Source: Lentzea sp. NEAU-D7
Lineage (GTDB): Bacteria > Actinomycetota > Actinomycetes > Mycobacteriales > Pseudonocardiaceae
Reading direction: 5' to 3'
DNA: 64,000 nucleotides
Assembly: GCF_026242055.1 (NCBI RefSeq)
Contig: NZ_JAPJDL010000003.1
Span: 196,796-260,795, forward strand
Part shown: one piece after another, positions 1 to 8,618 of the stretch
How positions within the stretch are numbered: the first letter of the stretch is position 1
Layout of the letters: every line of letters starts with the position of its first letter
The notes under the pieces: model-generated
What the model was told of the DNA's origin: nothing
The model's database searches: none
Seen by the model: only the letters and a program-made list of their open reading frames with translations
Made by a program: the position numbers and the translations under genes

Positions 1-985
1 CGCACATGTAGCTGATGTCGGACTGCGACGAGCTGCCGTTCACCCGTACCGCGCGCACGACGCAGTAGCCGCCGCCGTTGTTGTTGTCGCGCAACGACAA
101 CTTCTTCAGCTTCCCGGCCGGGTGGCCGACGATGTACATCTCCTCACCCACGGCCGGAACGCGCGCGTCCAGTTCGAGGTAACCGAACGAGCTGATGGCC
201 GCGAAGTTGTTCACGGTGAAGAGGGTGTAGTCGAGTGCGGCGCTGTACTTCAGGACCTGCGCCGCCAGCACCTTCGTGACGGTGGCCGAGGTGGTGCCAC
301 CGCACGTCGGGCACTGGTAGTTGAACCACACCTCGATGCCGCTGGTGCTGGTGAAGCAGTGCTCGTTGGTCAGCATGCGGTTGTTGGGGCCGACCCGCCA
401 CGCCGTGCACAGCGAGCTGCCGTTGCGCAGCAGCTTCGCCACGGACGCGGTCTTGCCCCACTCGGTCGGGTTGCTGGACTGGTAGCAGACCGCGTCCTTG
501 TAGTCGTTCGTGCCGCAGATGCTCTGCACGGACGGCTGCGAGGACATCTCGGCCTCGGTGTAGCCGCGCGTGAGCTTGTCGATCCGGACGCGCGACAGCG
601 GGTTCGTCACCGACACCACGGCCCGGTCGCCCGTGACAGACATGGCCCAGAAGCCCGACGCGTCGACCGTGGCGGTCAGCGAGGCCTTCAGGTCTCTCGT
701 GTACGTGTACTTCTCGGTGCCGTCGGGGTTCGACACGGTCAGCACGTCACCGGGGAGGATCCGCAGGTCCGTGAAATGCAGCTTCACGTAACCGGACCCC
801 GGTCGTTCGATCACCGTCGAACGGTTCGCGCCACCCACGCGGACTGAGACCGATTCCTCAGTGCCGATTTCCTGACTCTGCGGCGAAGCCGCCTGAGCAG
901 GTGTAGAGGTGGTGGTAGCAGGGACGATGGACGTCATCGGCAGGGCAAGCGCCAGTGCCGTGAGGAGTTGCAGGGTTTTCCTCAT
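1..985 (-). CDS. Secreted trypsin-like serine protease (3' end outside window)
   Basis: The open frame runs from an ATG at 985 off the left edge, giving 328 residues. Residues 1-33 look like a Sec signal peptide ending near AQAA. A beta-rich N-terminal region of about 150 residues comes before the protease domain. The catalytic His is in LTNEHCF (about H209) and the Asp in SAALDYTLF (about D252). The frame ends at DISYMC, just where members of this family continue into the GxSGSP serine loop, so the Ser lies outside the window. Cys pairs fit an extracellular enzyme of the trypsin-2/lysyl-endopeptidase type. The gene is divergent from the MBL-fold gene at 1052. The role, probably extracellular proteolysis, is inferred from family. 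Confidence 0.85.
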   Translation of the reverse strand, partial: MRKTLQLLTALALALPMTSIVPATTTSTPAQAASPQSQEIGTEESVSVRVGGANRSTVIERPGSGYVKLHFTDLRILPGDVLTVSNPDGTEKYTYTRDLKASLTATVDASGFWAMSVTGDRAVVSVTNPLSRVRIDKLTRGYTEAEMSSQPSVQSICGTNDYKDAVCYQSSNPTEWGKTASVAKLLRNGSSLCTAWRVGPNNRMLTNEHCFTSTSGIEVWFNYQCPTCGGTTSATVTKVLAAQVLKYSAALDYTLFTVNNFAAISSFGYLELDARVPAVGEEMYIVGHPAGKLKKLSLRDNNNGGGYCVVRAVRVNGSSSQSDISYMC

Positions 986-1051
986 GCCTTTTGATACTTC
1001 CGACGTCACCTGACCGTGTCAGCCCGCCGAACGTCGGTAATGGAGGAATCT

Positions 1052-1675
1052 GTGCAACTTGTCCATTTCGGTCATGCCTGCGTGCTGCTGGACTCGGGGT
1101 CGACGCGGATCCTGATCGATCCGGGCACGTTCTCCGCCGGCTTCGAGGGGCTGGAGGACCTGGACGCGGTGCTGATCACGCACCAGCACTTCGACCACGT
1201 CGACGTGGAGAAGCTGCCCGCGCTGCTCAAGGCCAACCCTCGGGCGCAGCTCATCGTCGACGAGGGCACGGCGCCCATCGTCGAGGACGCGACCGTCGCC
1301 CGGCCGGGTGACACGTTCAAGGTCGGCGACACGACCGTCCGGGTCGTCGGCGGGCAGCACGCGATGATCCACGAGGAGATCCCGATCGTGCCGAACGCCG
1401 CCTACGTGGTCGGCGACGGCGCGTTCTACCACCCCGGCGACTCGCTGTTCGTGCCGGACGAGGACGTCGACGTGCTCGGCCTGCCCGCGGGCGCGCCCTG
1501 GATGCGCACCGGCGAGGCGGTCGACTTCATGCGTGCCGTGAAGCCGCGTGTCGCCGTGCCGATCCACGAGAAGACGCTCGCGAGCCCGCAGATGGCCCAC
1601 CGGCTCTTCGAGATGCTCAAGCCGGAGGGCACCGAGGTCAGGCCGCTGACGCCAGGCGAGGAGACGGCAGTCTGA
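1052..1675 (+). CDS. MBL-fold metal-dependent hydrolase
   Basis: A 207-residue metallo-beta-lactamase-fold protein. The metal motif THQHFDH (His44, His46, Asp48, His49) is intact. A later GGQHAMIH segment and FYHPGDS supply the remaining likely ligands. Overall it resembles the short UlaG/YtnP-like hydrolases with unknown substrate. I start at the GTG at 1052 because GGAGGA lies 4 bases upstream; an in-frame ATG at 1040 would overlap that ribosome binding site. The 3' end overlaps the convergent DUF2334 gene by 38 bp. The fold is clear and the substrate is not. Confidence 0.85.
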   Translation: MQLVHFGHACVLLDSGSTRILIDPGTFSAGFEGLEDLDAVLITHQHFDHVDVEKLPALLKANPRAQLIVDEGTAPIVEDATVARPGDTFKVGDTTVRVVGGQHAMIHEEIPIVPNAAYVVGDGAFYHPGDSLFVPDEDVDVLGLPAGAPWMRTGEAVDFMRAVKPRVAVPIHEKTLASPQMAHRLFEMLKPEGTEVRPLTPGEETAV

Positions 1676-2288
1676 CGTAGGTGGTCGGCGCGGCGTCGTG
1701 GGCGAGAGCGATGTCCACGGCGTCGAGCACGGCCTGCCGCGCACCGGGCCGGTGCAGGTCGCGGGCGTCGACGGTGATCCGGGTCAGCCCGCCGCGGCGC
1801 GCGGACCTGGCGGCCGCGTAGACCAGTGCCAGCGACCGCAGTTCGCCGAAGCTGGTGCGTTCGGTCAGCGCGTGCAGGCGGCCGAGGGTCGCGAGTCCGC
1901 TGCCGACCTCGCGGACGGCATGCGCGTCGGCGCACCGGTTGAACTTGTGCTTGGCCAGCGCGATCAACGTGCCGGGCGACGCCACGCAACGCCGTGGCGC
2001 GAACGTGTCGGCGTTGAGCCCGATGGCGTCCATCTGCAGACGCGCGCCCATCAACAACAACCCGGCTTCGTAGGCGGGTAGCCGCCGTTGGCCGAGACCG
2101 TGCAGCACGACGGCATCGCCGAGCGAGGTGCGGTGCCGCACCCATTCCTGCGCCCTGCCGAGCTCGCGAGGGGCTACGAGCAGCGACAACGGCACCTGCC
2201 GCGGATCAAGGGCCGCGGCGAGATCAGCGCATCGGTCGAGTGTCTGCGGACCGATGCCGGACAGGGAGACCACGAGCTGTGAGTGCAC
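1638..2288 (-). CDS. DUF2334-like (polysaccharide deacetylase-type) protein
   Basis: A 216-residue protein starting MHSQLVVSLSGIGPQTLDRC and continuing with VPLSLLVAPRE and GDAVVLHGLGQ. This layout matches DUF2334, a predicted deacetylase-like TIM-barrel family related to NodB. Typical members carry Asp/His metal ligands (HGF, HxxxH); here only an HGL is plain, so catalysis is uncertain. It has no signal peptide. The stop sits inside the convergent MBL gene (38 bp overlap). The family call is moderate and the function inferred. Confidence 0.65.
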   Translation of the reverse strand: MHSQLVVSLSGIGPQTLDRCADLAAALDPRQVPLSLLVAPRELGRAQEWVRHRTSLGDAVVLHGLGQRRLPAYEAGLLLMGARLQMDAIGLNADTFAPRRCVASPGTLIALAKHKFNRCADAHAVREVGSGLATLGRLHALTERTSFGELRSLALVYAAARSARRGGLTRITVDARDLHRPGARQAVLDAVDIALAHDAAPTTYVRLPSPRLASAA

Positions 2289-2338
2289 GGTATGAGTGCG
2301 CCACGCCGTGGTGACATCCGCGTGAAAGCAGAGCTAAC

Positions 2339-3214
2339 TCACGCAAGCCAGTCAGCGAAGGACCGGCCGGTGAGCCGCTCGTAGGCCTCGACGTACCGCT
2401 GACGGGTCGCCTCGACGACGTCGGCGGGCAGCGGAGGCGGCGGAACGTCGCTCTTGCGGTCCCAGCCGGACGCGGACGACGTCAGCCAGTCGCGCACGAA
2501 CTGCTTGTCGAACGACGGCTGCACGCGGCCGGGCTCGTAGCCCTCGGCCGGCCAGTAGCGCGACGAGTCCGGCGTGAAGACCTCGTCCGCGAGGATCAGC
2601 TCGCCCGAGGCGTCCAGCCCGAACTCGAACTTCGTGTCCGCCAGGATCAGGCCACGCGTCAACGCGTACGCGCGCGCCTCGCTGTACAGCTCGATCGTGC
2701 GGTCGCGCAGCTTCGACGCCAGCTCGACACCGTGCTTCTCGGCGATGACGTCGAACGACACGTTCTCGTCGTGCGCGCCGATCTCGGCCTTCGACGCGGG
2801 CGTGAAGATCGGCGGCTCCAGCTCGGACGCCTCGACCAGCCCGGCCGGCAGCTCGATCCCGCACACCGCGCCGGTCGCCGTGTAGTCGGCCATGCCGGAG
2901 CCCGTCAGGTACCCGCGCGCCACGCACTCGACGTCGACCATCTGCAGCTTGCGCACCAGCAACGCACGGCCGCGGACCTCGGCGGGGATGCGCGGGTCGT
3001 CGAACGCGACCAGGTGGTTCGGGGTGAGCCGCTCGAACCAGAAAACGCTCATCGCGGTGAGCACGCGCCCCTTGTCGGGGATCTCCGAGCTCAGGATGTG
3101 GTCGTACGCCGAGATGCGGTCCGACGCGACGAACAGCAGCAGCTCGTCGTCCACGTCGTACAGATCGCGAACCTTGCCGCGGGCGACGTGCTGGTAGTCA
3201 GCGAGCGTAGGCAC
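2339..3214 (-). CDS. purC: Phosphoribosylaminoimidazole-succinocarboxamide synthase (SAICAR synthetase)
   Basis: PurC condenses CAIR with aspartate using ATP in de novo purine synthesis, in the cytoplasm. The N-terminus [16 protein letters not shown] contains the GKVRD nucleotide loop, followed by [24 protein letters not shown] and LADTKFEFG are the conserved ATP and substrate-binding stretches. I start at the GTG at 3214, giving 291 residues, normal for the family; the open frame extends 21 codons further but that extension is not conserved-looking. purB, purD and purA lie elsewhere in the window, so the pathway genes are clustered loosely rather than in one operon. Confidence 0.97.
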   Translation of the reverse strand: MPTLADYQHVARGKVRDLYDVDDELLLFVASDRISAYDHILSSEIPDKGRVLTAMSVFWFERLTPNHLVAFDDPRIPAEVRGRALLVRKLQMVDVECVARGYLTGSGMADYTATGAVCGIELPAGLVEASELEPPIFTPASKAEIGAHDENVSFDVIAEKHGVELASKLRDRTIELYSEARAYALTRGLILADTKFEFGLDASGELILADEVFTPDSSRYWPAEGYEPGRVQPSFDKQFVRDWLTSSASGWDRKSDVPPPPLPADVVEATRQRYVEAYERLTGRSFADWLA

Positions 3215-3302
3215 GCCGGTGAGCCTACGTGGCCTTGTCCTGAAAGCGACGTACACCCCGCCACCACTACAGATCAAGGGCGAAGAAGCTTAAGGTGCAC
3301 CC

Positions 3303-3740
3303 GTGCTCCCTAGAAAGGCCCTGTGGATCCCGGCTTTGGCAAGCTTGGGACTGCTCATCGTGCTGGGCGTGGCCGGGTGGAGCTTCGACTCCAGTCCCAT
3401 CTCATCCCCCTCGTCGGGCGGCTCGCTGAACACGAGCACGACCCAGTCGGTGAGCATCGTGCCGACCCCGGACGTCGCCGACATCACCGTGAAGGGCTCC
3501 TCCTCCGAGGCGCCGGCCACCACCACGACGAAGACGACGCAGCCGAAGCCGCCACCGGCCCAGCAGCCTCCACCCGTGCAGCAGCCGACGACCACCGAGC
3601 CCCCGCAGCAGGGACTCCTCGTCAACGAGGGCGCGCGCTGCGATCCCGAGGGCGCGAGCGGCATCGGTCTGCTCGGCGAGAAGCTGGTGTGCCGCAAGGA
3701 TCCGCAGCGCGGCGACCGTTTGCGCTGGCAGAAGGCCTAG
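3303..3740 (+). CDS. Membrane-anchored Pro/Thr-rich protein with C-terminal Cys motif
   Basis: A 145-residue protein with a single N-terminal membrane segment (residues 8-25). A low-complexity Ser/Thr/Pro linker follows (TTTTKTTQPKPPPAQQPPP region). The compact C-terminus GARCDPEGASG...LVCRKD holds two cysteines. This Cys-x(17)-Cys tail is common in small actinobacterial exported proteins and probably folds as a disulfide-linked module outside the membrane. The start is GTG at 3303. The stop shares CTAG with the convergent MOSC gene. No enzymatic function can be assigned. Confidence 0.75.
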   Translation: MLPRKALWIPALASLGLLIVLGVAGWSFDSSPISSPSSGGSLNTSTTQSVSIVPTPDVADITVKGSSSEAPATTTTKTTQPKPPPAQQPPPVQQPTTTEPPQQGLLVNEGARCDPEGASGIGLLGEKLVCRKDPQRGDRLRWQKA

Positions 3741-4528
3741 GCCCGCCACTCCAGCACGTCGATCTTGTCGCCGACGCTGATCGTGCCGGTGCGCACGACC
3801 TGCGCCTTCATGCCGAACGTGACGCCGCCGTCGGGGTCGCGGCGGTAGGTCGCCAGCGAACGAATCGGCTCGGGGCCGTTCTTCAGCCCGGTCTCCTGGT
3901 CGACCATCGGCACCGCACAGCGCACGCAGTCCTTGGCGTAGGCCAGTTCCACGTCACCGATCGCCGCGCGCCGCACCCGGTCCTCCGTGTGCGGTTCCGG
4001 CCAGCCGGACACGACGACGTTGGGGCGGAAGCGGTTCATCGGCACCGGTTCCCCGCCGCGTTCCAGGATGCGCTCGTTCAACCCGTCCAATGAGGACAGC
4101 GAGAGCACCAGCAACGCGTTGCCGTCGGCGTACCCGACGACTCCGGTGGTCTCGCCCGTCGTCTCGCGGTGGAGGTCCGGCGGTGTCCGCACGAGCCGCA
4201 CGGACTTGCCGAGCACGTCGGAGAAGTACGCGGCGGCCTCGTCACCCTGGTCGATCCCGGTGCCGTGCCAGACGTGCACGACCACCGGAACCCGCGGACC
4301 GTCGGCGACGACCGGGAAGGACTCGCCGCCGATCGACAGCGTCGAGTCCTCGAGGGACGGACGCAGCGCGGCCATCTCCGGAACCTTGCGCTGCGACAGG
4401 AACAGGCCGTCGTCGACCAGCATCATCATCCGGTCGTCGCGCAGCCCCGTCGGCTCCACGGCCGAGGAGGCGCGGGAGTACCCGGCGCAACCCTTGATCG
4501 GGTAGACGACCAGGTCGGACACGATCAC
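3737..4528 (-). CDS. MOSC domain protein (YcbX/mARC-like)
   Basis: A 263-residue protein with an N-terminal MOSC beta-barrel (LVVYPIKGCAGYSRASS) and a C-terminal MOSC domain. CVRCAVPMVDQETG contains the cysteine that ligates molybdenum in mARC/YcbX proteins, and NRFRPNVVVSG is a typical MOSC core motif. Such proteins bind molybdenum cofactor and often reduce N-hydroxylated compounds. The start GTG overlaps the purB stop (GTGA at 4525-4528), so it is translationally coupled to purB. A role in detoxifying N-hydroxylated bases is attractive next to a purine gene but is inference. Confidence 0.85.
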   Translation of the reverse strand: MIVSDLVVYPIKGCAGYSRASSAVEPTGLRDDRMMMLVDDGLFLSQRKVPEMAALRPSLEDSTLSIGGESFPVVADGPRVPVVVHVWHGTGIDQGDEAAAYFSDVLGKSVRLVRTPPDLHRETTGETTGVVGYADGNALLVLSLSSLDGLNERILERGGEPVPMNRFRPNVVVSGWPEPHTEDRVRRAAIGDVELAYAKDCVRCAVPMVDQETGLKNGPEPIRSLATYRRDPDGGVTFGMKAQVVRTGTISVGDKIDVLEWRA

Positions 4529-5943
4529 AGGATCGGCTCCGGCTCGTAGACCGGGTACTTGTCGACGACCGCGGCGACCTGCTCCACCACGGACGCGACC
4601 TGCGCCGACGCCACGCCGGTGAACGACAGGCGGTCGGCCAGCAGCGCGTCCAGGGCGGCGCGGTCGAGCGGCAGGCGGGAGTCCGCGGCGAGCCGGTCCA
4701 GCAGGTCGTTCTGCGCCAGGCCCTGCTCGCGCATCGCCAGCGCGACGGCCACCGCGTTCTCCTTGATGGCCTCGTGCGCGGTCTCACGGCCGACACCCGC
4801 GCGCACGGCCGCCATCAGCACCTTCGTGGTGCCGAGGAACGGCAGGTAGCGGTCCAGCTCGCGAGCGACGACGGCCGGGTAGGCGCCGAACTCGTCGAGC
4901 ACAGTCAGGAACGTCTCCAGCAGCCCGTCGAACGCGAAGAACGCGTCCGGCAGCGCGACCCGGCGGACCACCGAGCACGACACGTCGCCCTCGTTCCACT
5001 GGTCGCCCGCGAGCTCGCCGACCATCGACAGGTAGCCGCGCAGGATCACCGCGAAGCCGTTCACGCGCTCGCACGAGCGGGTGTTCATCTTGTGCGGCAT
5101 GGCGCTGGACCCGACCTGGCCGGGCTTGAAGCCCTCGGTGACCAGCTCGTGGCCCGCCATGAGCCGGATCGTCTTCGCCACCGACGACGGCGCCGCGGCG
5201 AGCTGCACGAGCGTGGAGACGACGTCGAAGTCGAGCGAGCGCGGGTAGACCTGGCCGACGCTCGTGAGCACGCGCTCGAAGCCGAGGTGGCCCGCGACCG
5301 TCTGCTCCAGCTCCTGCAGCTTCTCGGGCGTGCCGAGCAGGTCGAGCATGTCCTGGGCCGTGCCGACCGGGCCCTTGATGCCGCGCAACGGGTAGCGCGC
5401 GATCAGCTCGTCGAGCCTGCTGAACGCCACCAGCAGCTCGTCCGCGCCCGTCGCGAAGCGCTTGCCCAGCGTCGTGGCCTGCGCGGCCACGTTGTGCGAT
5501 CGGCCTGCCATGACGAGGTCGGAGTGCTCGGCCGCGAGGCGTGCGAGCCGGCCGAGGACGGCGGCGACCTTGGAGCGGATCAGCTCCAGCGACCGCAGCA
5601 CCTGCAGCTGCTCGACGTTCTCGGTCAGGTCGCGCGAGGTCATGCCCTTGTGGACCTGCTCGTGGCCCGCGAGCGCGTTGAACTCCTCGATGCGCGCCTT
5701 CACGTCGTGACGGGTGACCCGCTCGCGCGCCGCGATCGACTCCAGGTCGACCTGCTCCAGCACGCGCTCGTAGTCCGCGACCGCGGTGGCCGGCACGTCG
5801 ATGCCCGCGGCGGCCTGTGCCCGCAGGACCGCGAGCCACAGCTGGCGCTCCAGCACGATCTTGTGCTCGGCCGACCAGAGCGTCGCGAGCGACGTGGAGG
5901 CGTACCGACCTGCGAGGACGTTGGCGATGCGGGGCTTCGTCAC
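4525..5943 (-). CDS. purB: Adenylosuccinate lyase
   Basis: PurB cleaves SAICAR and adenylosuccinate to release fumarate in purine synthesis. The 472-residue protein carries the fumarase/aspartase signature SSAMPHKMN (residues 279-287), the MTSRDLTEN region near residue 101 and the catalytic-His stretch GRSHNVAAQ near 147. The length is normal. The stop overlaps the start of the MOSC gene, making a two-gene unit. The upstream gene at 5969 is on the same strand with a 25-bp gap. Confidence 0.97.
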   Translation of the reverse strand: MTKPRIANVLAGRYASTSLATLWSAEHKIVLERQLWLAVLRAQAAAGIDVPATAVADYERVLEQVDLESIAARERVTRHDVKARIEEFNALAGHEQVHKGMTSRDLTENVEQLQVLRSLELIRSKVAAVLGRLARLAAEHSDLVMAGRSHNVAAQATTLGKRFATGADELLVAFSRLDELIARYPLRGIKGPVGTAQDMLDLLGTPEKLQELEQTVAGHLGFERVLTSVGQVYPRSLDFDVVSTLVQLAAAPSSVAKTIRLMAGHELVTEGFKPGQVGSSAMPHKMNTRSCERVNGFAVILRGYLSMVGELAGDQWNEGDVSCSVVRRVALPDAFFAFDGLLETFLTVLDEFGAYPAVVARELDRYLPFLGTTKVLMAAVRAGVGRETAHEAIKENAVAVALAMREQGLAQNDLLDRLAADSRLPLDRAALDALLADRLSFTGVASAQVASVVEQVAAVVDKYPVYEPEPIL

Positions 5944-5968
5944 GCCCTCAGATTAGTGCACCCGGGAC

Positions 5969-6727
5969 TCACTCCCAGTTGATGCCGGGCTCCATGACCA
6001 GCTCTGTGAGCACTCCCACGCGCACCGGGACGGTCTCGCGCTGCCCGTTGCCGTTCGAGGGGTTGTAGGCGTAGGCGGTGATCTCCACGATGAGCCCGCT
6101 CTCGAACTGGCGCGCGACGGCGGCCTGCTGGACCTGGGGGGAGTCGTAGAGCTGCTCGACCGAGTGCAGGACCGACCCGTCCTCCTGCTTGACCTCCTGG
6201 CACGTCGTCGACCCGCCGCAGAAGGCGTTCTTGGAGAACGACTTCTTGGAGACCCGCACCTGCAACGCGGTCGGTCCGATGCCGTCGGTCAGGTACAGGA
6301 AGCCCGAGTACTCCTTCTCGTCCGGCTTCCACTCCGGCGCCCTCGTCGCGGACGGCGGGTAGACCGGGTTCCGGCCGGGGGCGAACGACGCGTAGAGCTC
6401 CTTGAAGTTCGTCATCCGGACCCCGAGCGACTCCACGAGCTTGTCGCCGATGCGCTGGGCCTTCCTCTCCGGCGACTCGGTGGGCGCCGACGACGAGCTC
6501 GTCTGGGTCTCGGCACCGAGCTGGGTGTCCCTGTCGCGCGGCAGCAGGCCGGGCAGCGACAACGACGCCACGGCGATCATCGCCGTAGCCACGCCCACAG
6601 CGACCAGCGCTCGTCGACGACTTTTTTTCTGCTCGACCCGCCTGATCAGGGTGTCGGGGTCGAAGTCGAGCGGCGGCTCGTCCCAGACGGCCAGCAGCAT
6701 TCCCTCGCGGATCTCCTGCTCACTCAC
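5969..6727 (-). CDS. Membrane anti-sigma-like protein partnered with upstream sigma factor
   Basis: A 252-residue protein with a short cytoplasmic N-terminus (about 36 residues), a Lys/Arg patch KKSRRR, one membrane helix (37-56) and an extracytoplasmic domain of about 190 residues with two cysteines (FCGGSTTC). No zinc anti-sigma motif (HxxxCxxC) is present. The GTG at 6727 overlaps the sigma-factor stop (GTGA), as expected for a sigma/anti-sigma pair translated together. The anti-sigma role is inferred from topology and coupling. It lies upstream of purB but probably belongs to the regulatory pair. Confidence 0.75.
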   Translation of the reverse strand: MSEQEIREGMLLAVWDEPPLDFDPDTLIRRVEQKKSRRRALVAVGVATAMIAVASLSLPGLLPRDRDTQLGAETQTSSSSAPTESPERKAQRIGDKLVESLGVRMTNFKELYASFAPGRNPVYPPSATRAPEWKPDEKEYSGFLYLTDGIGPTALQVRVSKKSFSKNAFCGGSTTCQEVKQEDGSVLHSVEQLYDSPQVQQAAVARQFESGLIVEITAYAYNPSNGNGQRETVPVRVGVLTELVMEPGINWE

Positions 6728-7257
6728 GACGCGACCCTCCCCGAACTGCTGTCGAGCTTCTCCACGATGGTGCGCAGCGTCGCGAGACCACGCGCCGTCT
6801 GGCTCTTGACCGTTCCCTCGGTGCACCCCATGGCCACAGCCACCTCGGCGACCGACAGGTCTTCGAAATAACGCAGCACGAGCACCGCGCGTTGACGCGG
6901 CGGCACCTGCAGCAGCGCGGTGTGCACCAGCTCACGTGCCCACAGCTTGGCGCTGGTCGTGTCCGGATCCACGGTGGCGTCCGCGGCGTCGGGCAGCTCC
7001 CCGTCGCGCTGCTCCGCGCGGCGCCACGGCCTGCGCTTCTCGTCCAGCCAGGTGCGCAACAGCACCTTGCGGGCGTAGGCGATCAGGTTGTCCAGGTCCT
7101 TGATGCGCTTCCACGCCAGGTACATCTTCATGAGGCTCGACTGCATCAGGTCTTCCGCTGTGTGCCAGTCGCCGCAGAAGAGGTACGCAGTACGTCGCAA
7201 AGACGCGGCATTGGCTGCCGCGAACTCGCGAAAGCCCTGTTCGTCGGCCTTGCGCAT
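6724..7257 (-). CDS. SigE-family ECF RNA polymerase sigma factor
   Basis: A 177-residue two-domain sigma factor. Region 2 is in RRTAYLFCGDWHTAEDLMQ, and region 4 in LLQVPPRQRAVLVLRYFEDLSVAEVA with the helix-turn-helix CTEGTVKSQTARG. The wording LCGDWHxAEDL is typical of the SigE family of Streptomyces and Pseudonocardiales rather than of mycobacterial SigE. The membrane partner is coupled downstream by a GTGA overlap. A second, similar cassette lies at 7924-9137. The signal sensed is not evident. Confidence 0.93.
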   Translation of the reverse strand: MRKADEQGFREFAAANAASLRRTAYLFCGDWHTAEDLMQSSLMKMYLAWKRIKDLDNLIAYARKVLLRTWLDEKRRPWRRAEQRDGELPDAADATVDPDTTSAKLWARELVHTALLQVPPRQRAVLVLRYFEDLSVAEVAVAMGCTEGTVKSQTARGLATLRTIVEKLDSSSGRVAS

Positions 7258-7314
7258 GCGTACCCCTCTCGCGTCCTCAACCAGGGGAACGCATCGGAGG
7301 AACGCGGGGTTGCA

Positions 7315-7896
7315 TCACGCGTGACGGGAAAGAGCCGAACGGAGCATCCTGCCCGCCACCCCGCGCGGATCCGACTTGAGCTCGATGAACGAGTTGACCA
7401 CCGAACCGTCGACCAGCGCGATCAGCTCCTCGACCCGGTCGCCGTCGACGTCGCGGCCCGAGCGGGCGAAGACGTCGGCGATCAGCTCGCGCAGCTCGGT
7501 CGACAGCGCGCGCATCAACGGCCGCAGGTACGGGCGGCGGCCGGTCGCGACGAGGCGTTCGTAGCGCAGCAGCACGGCCTCGATGTCGGTCGCGTCCTCG
7601 CCGACGAGCAGGTCGAGCATGAACTCGACGAGCACGTCGTCGGTCATCTTCTCCGGCATCGACGAGAGCCGTTGCCGGAAGCTCGCGAGCTCGCTGCGGC
7701 CGTGGAGCTCGACGGCCGCGGTGATCAGCTCGTCCAGCGAGTCGAAGTAGTACGTGGTCGACGCGAGCGGCAGACCTGCGCGTTCGGCGACCGCGCGGTG
7801 CCTGATCGCGTCGAACCCGCCCTCGGCGAACAGGCCGGACGCGGCCTCCACGAGCGCCTGCCGCCTGCGCTCACCCTTGGGAGTTGCTGCCGTCAT
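7315..7896 (-). CDS. TetR-family transcriptional regulator
   Basis: A 193-residue protein. The N-terminal helix-turn-helix runs from RRQALVEAASGLFAEGGFDA through HRAVAERAGLPLASTTYYF, followed by a helical ligand domain. The FDSLDELITAAVELH continuation is the usual TetR helix 4. It sits between two sigma/anti-sigma cassettes on the same strand, with no obvious divergent target. Its ligand and regulon cannot be read from sequence. Confidence 0.93.
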   Translation of the reverse strand: MTAATPKGERRRQALVEAASGLFAEGGFDAIRHRAVAERAGLPLASTTYYFDSLDELITAAVELHGRSELASFRQRLSSMPEKMTDDVLVEFMLDLLVGEDATDIEAVLLRYERLVATGRRPYLRPLMRALSTELRELIADVFARSGRDVDGDRVEELIALVDGSVVNSFIELKSDPRGVAGRMLRSALSRHA

Positions 7897-7923
7897 AGTC
7901 GAGCCAGGGTACTGGGCGAAGGA

Positions 7924-8598
7924 TCAGAACTTCGGGGCCAGTGCGTCCGCGAACCGCTTGGCCTGACCTTTCAGCTCGCCGTCGCCCTGCGTGAACACGT
8001 AGAGGTCCTGGCCCTTGGCGGTGCTCGTCTTCTCCGCGCCGGGCGGGGCCTCGAACGGCTGCGGCGTGACGATCGCGGTGATCGTCAGCCCGTCGATCTT
8101 GAACGCGGCCGAGCGGGAGTCGGGCGAGCAGGTCAGCGTGGGCGCGACGGCGAAGTCCGGTGAGACCGAAAGCTCGACGGCGAGGGCGTCGGCGAGCTCT
8201 CGGTCCACACCTGCACAGCCCTGCACTGTGCTTTCACTGGCCGAAAGACCAGTGCTTCCCGGCATCGACCCGTCCCCCTGCGTGGACTTGCCTTCACCGG
8301 AGAAGTTCGTGGGCGGTTGCGCCTCTAGTGGAGTCATCGGGGATTCTGCCGCGTTGTCCTGCTTATGCCCAGAACCCGCGCTGTTCGAAGTGCTCGTGTC
8401 TTGGCTTACCCAGCCGTTGGCGGCGAAAACCCCGCCGAAGCCGAGCACGACGACCAGTGTGGTGCCGGCCGCGATGGAGTTGCGCCGGCGCAGCGTGGCG
8501 CGGCGCGAGGCCTTGCGGACGTCGCCCGCGTCGAAGGACGCCGGTGGAGCGTCGTGTGCGGCGTCGCGGAACAGGTCCGCGAGCTTCTGCTCGTCCAT
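7924..8598 (-). CDS. Membrane anti-sigma-like protein of second sigma cassette
   Basis: A 224-residue protein starting MDEQKLADLFRDAAHDAPPA. It has a basic stretch RRATLRRRN, one membrane helix (about 41-60) and a Ser/Gly-rich linker before a C-terminal extracytoplasmic domain with two cysteines. The architecture matches the protein at 5969-6727. It begins 20 bp downstream of the sigma gene at 8619. Membrane anti-sigma function is inferred from pairing and topology; no zinc motif is visible. Confidence 0.7.
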   Translation of the reverse strand: MDEQKLADLFRDAAHDAPPASFDAGDVRKASRRATLRRRNSIAAGTTLVVVLGFGGVFAANGWVSQDTSTSNSAGSGHKQDNAAESPMTPLEAQPPTNFSGEGKSTQGDGSMPGSTGLSASESTVQGCAGVDRELADALAVELSVSPDFAVAPTLTCSPDSRSAAFKIDGLTITAIVTPQPFEAPPGAEKTSTAKGQDLYVFTQGDGELKGQAKRFADALAPKF

Positions 8599-8618
8599 CT
8601 ACGTCCTCCTCTCGCTGG

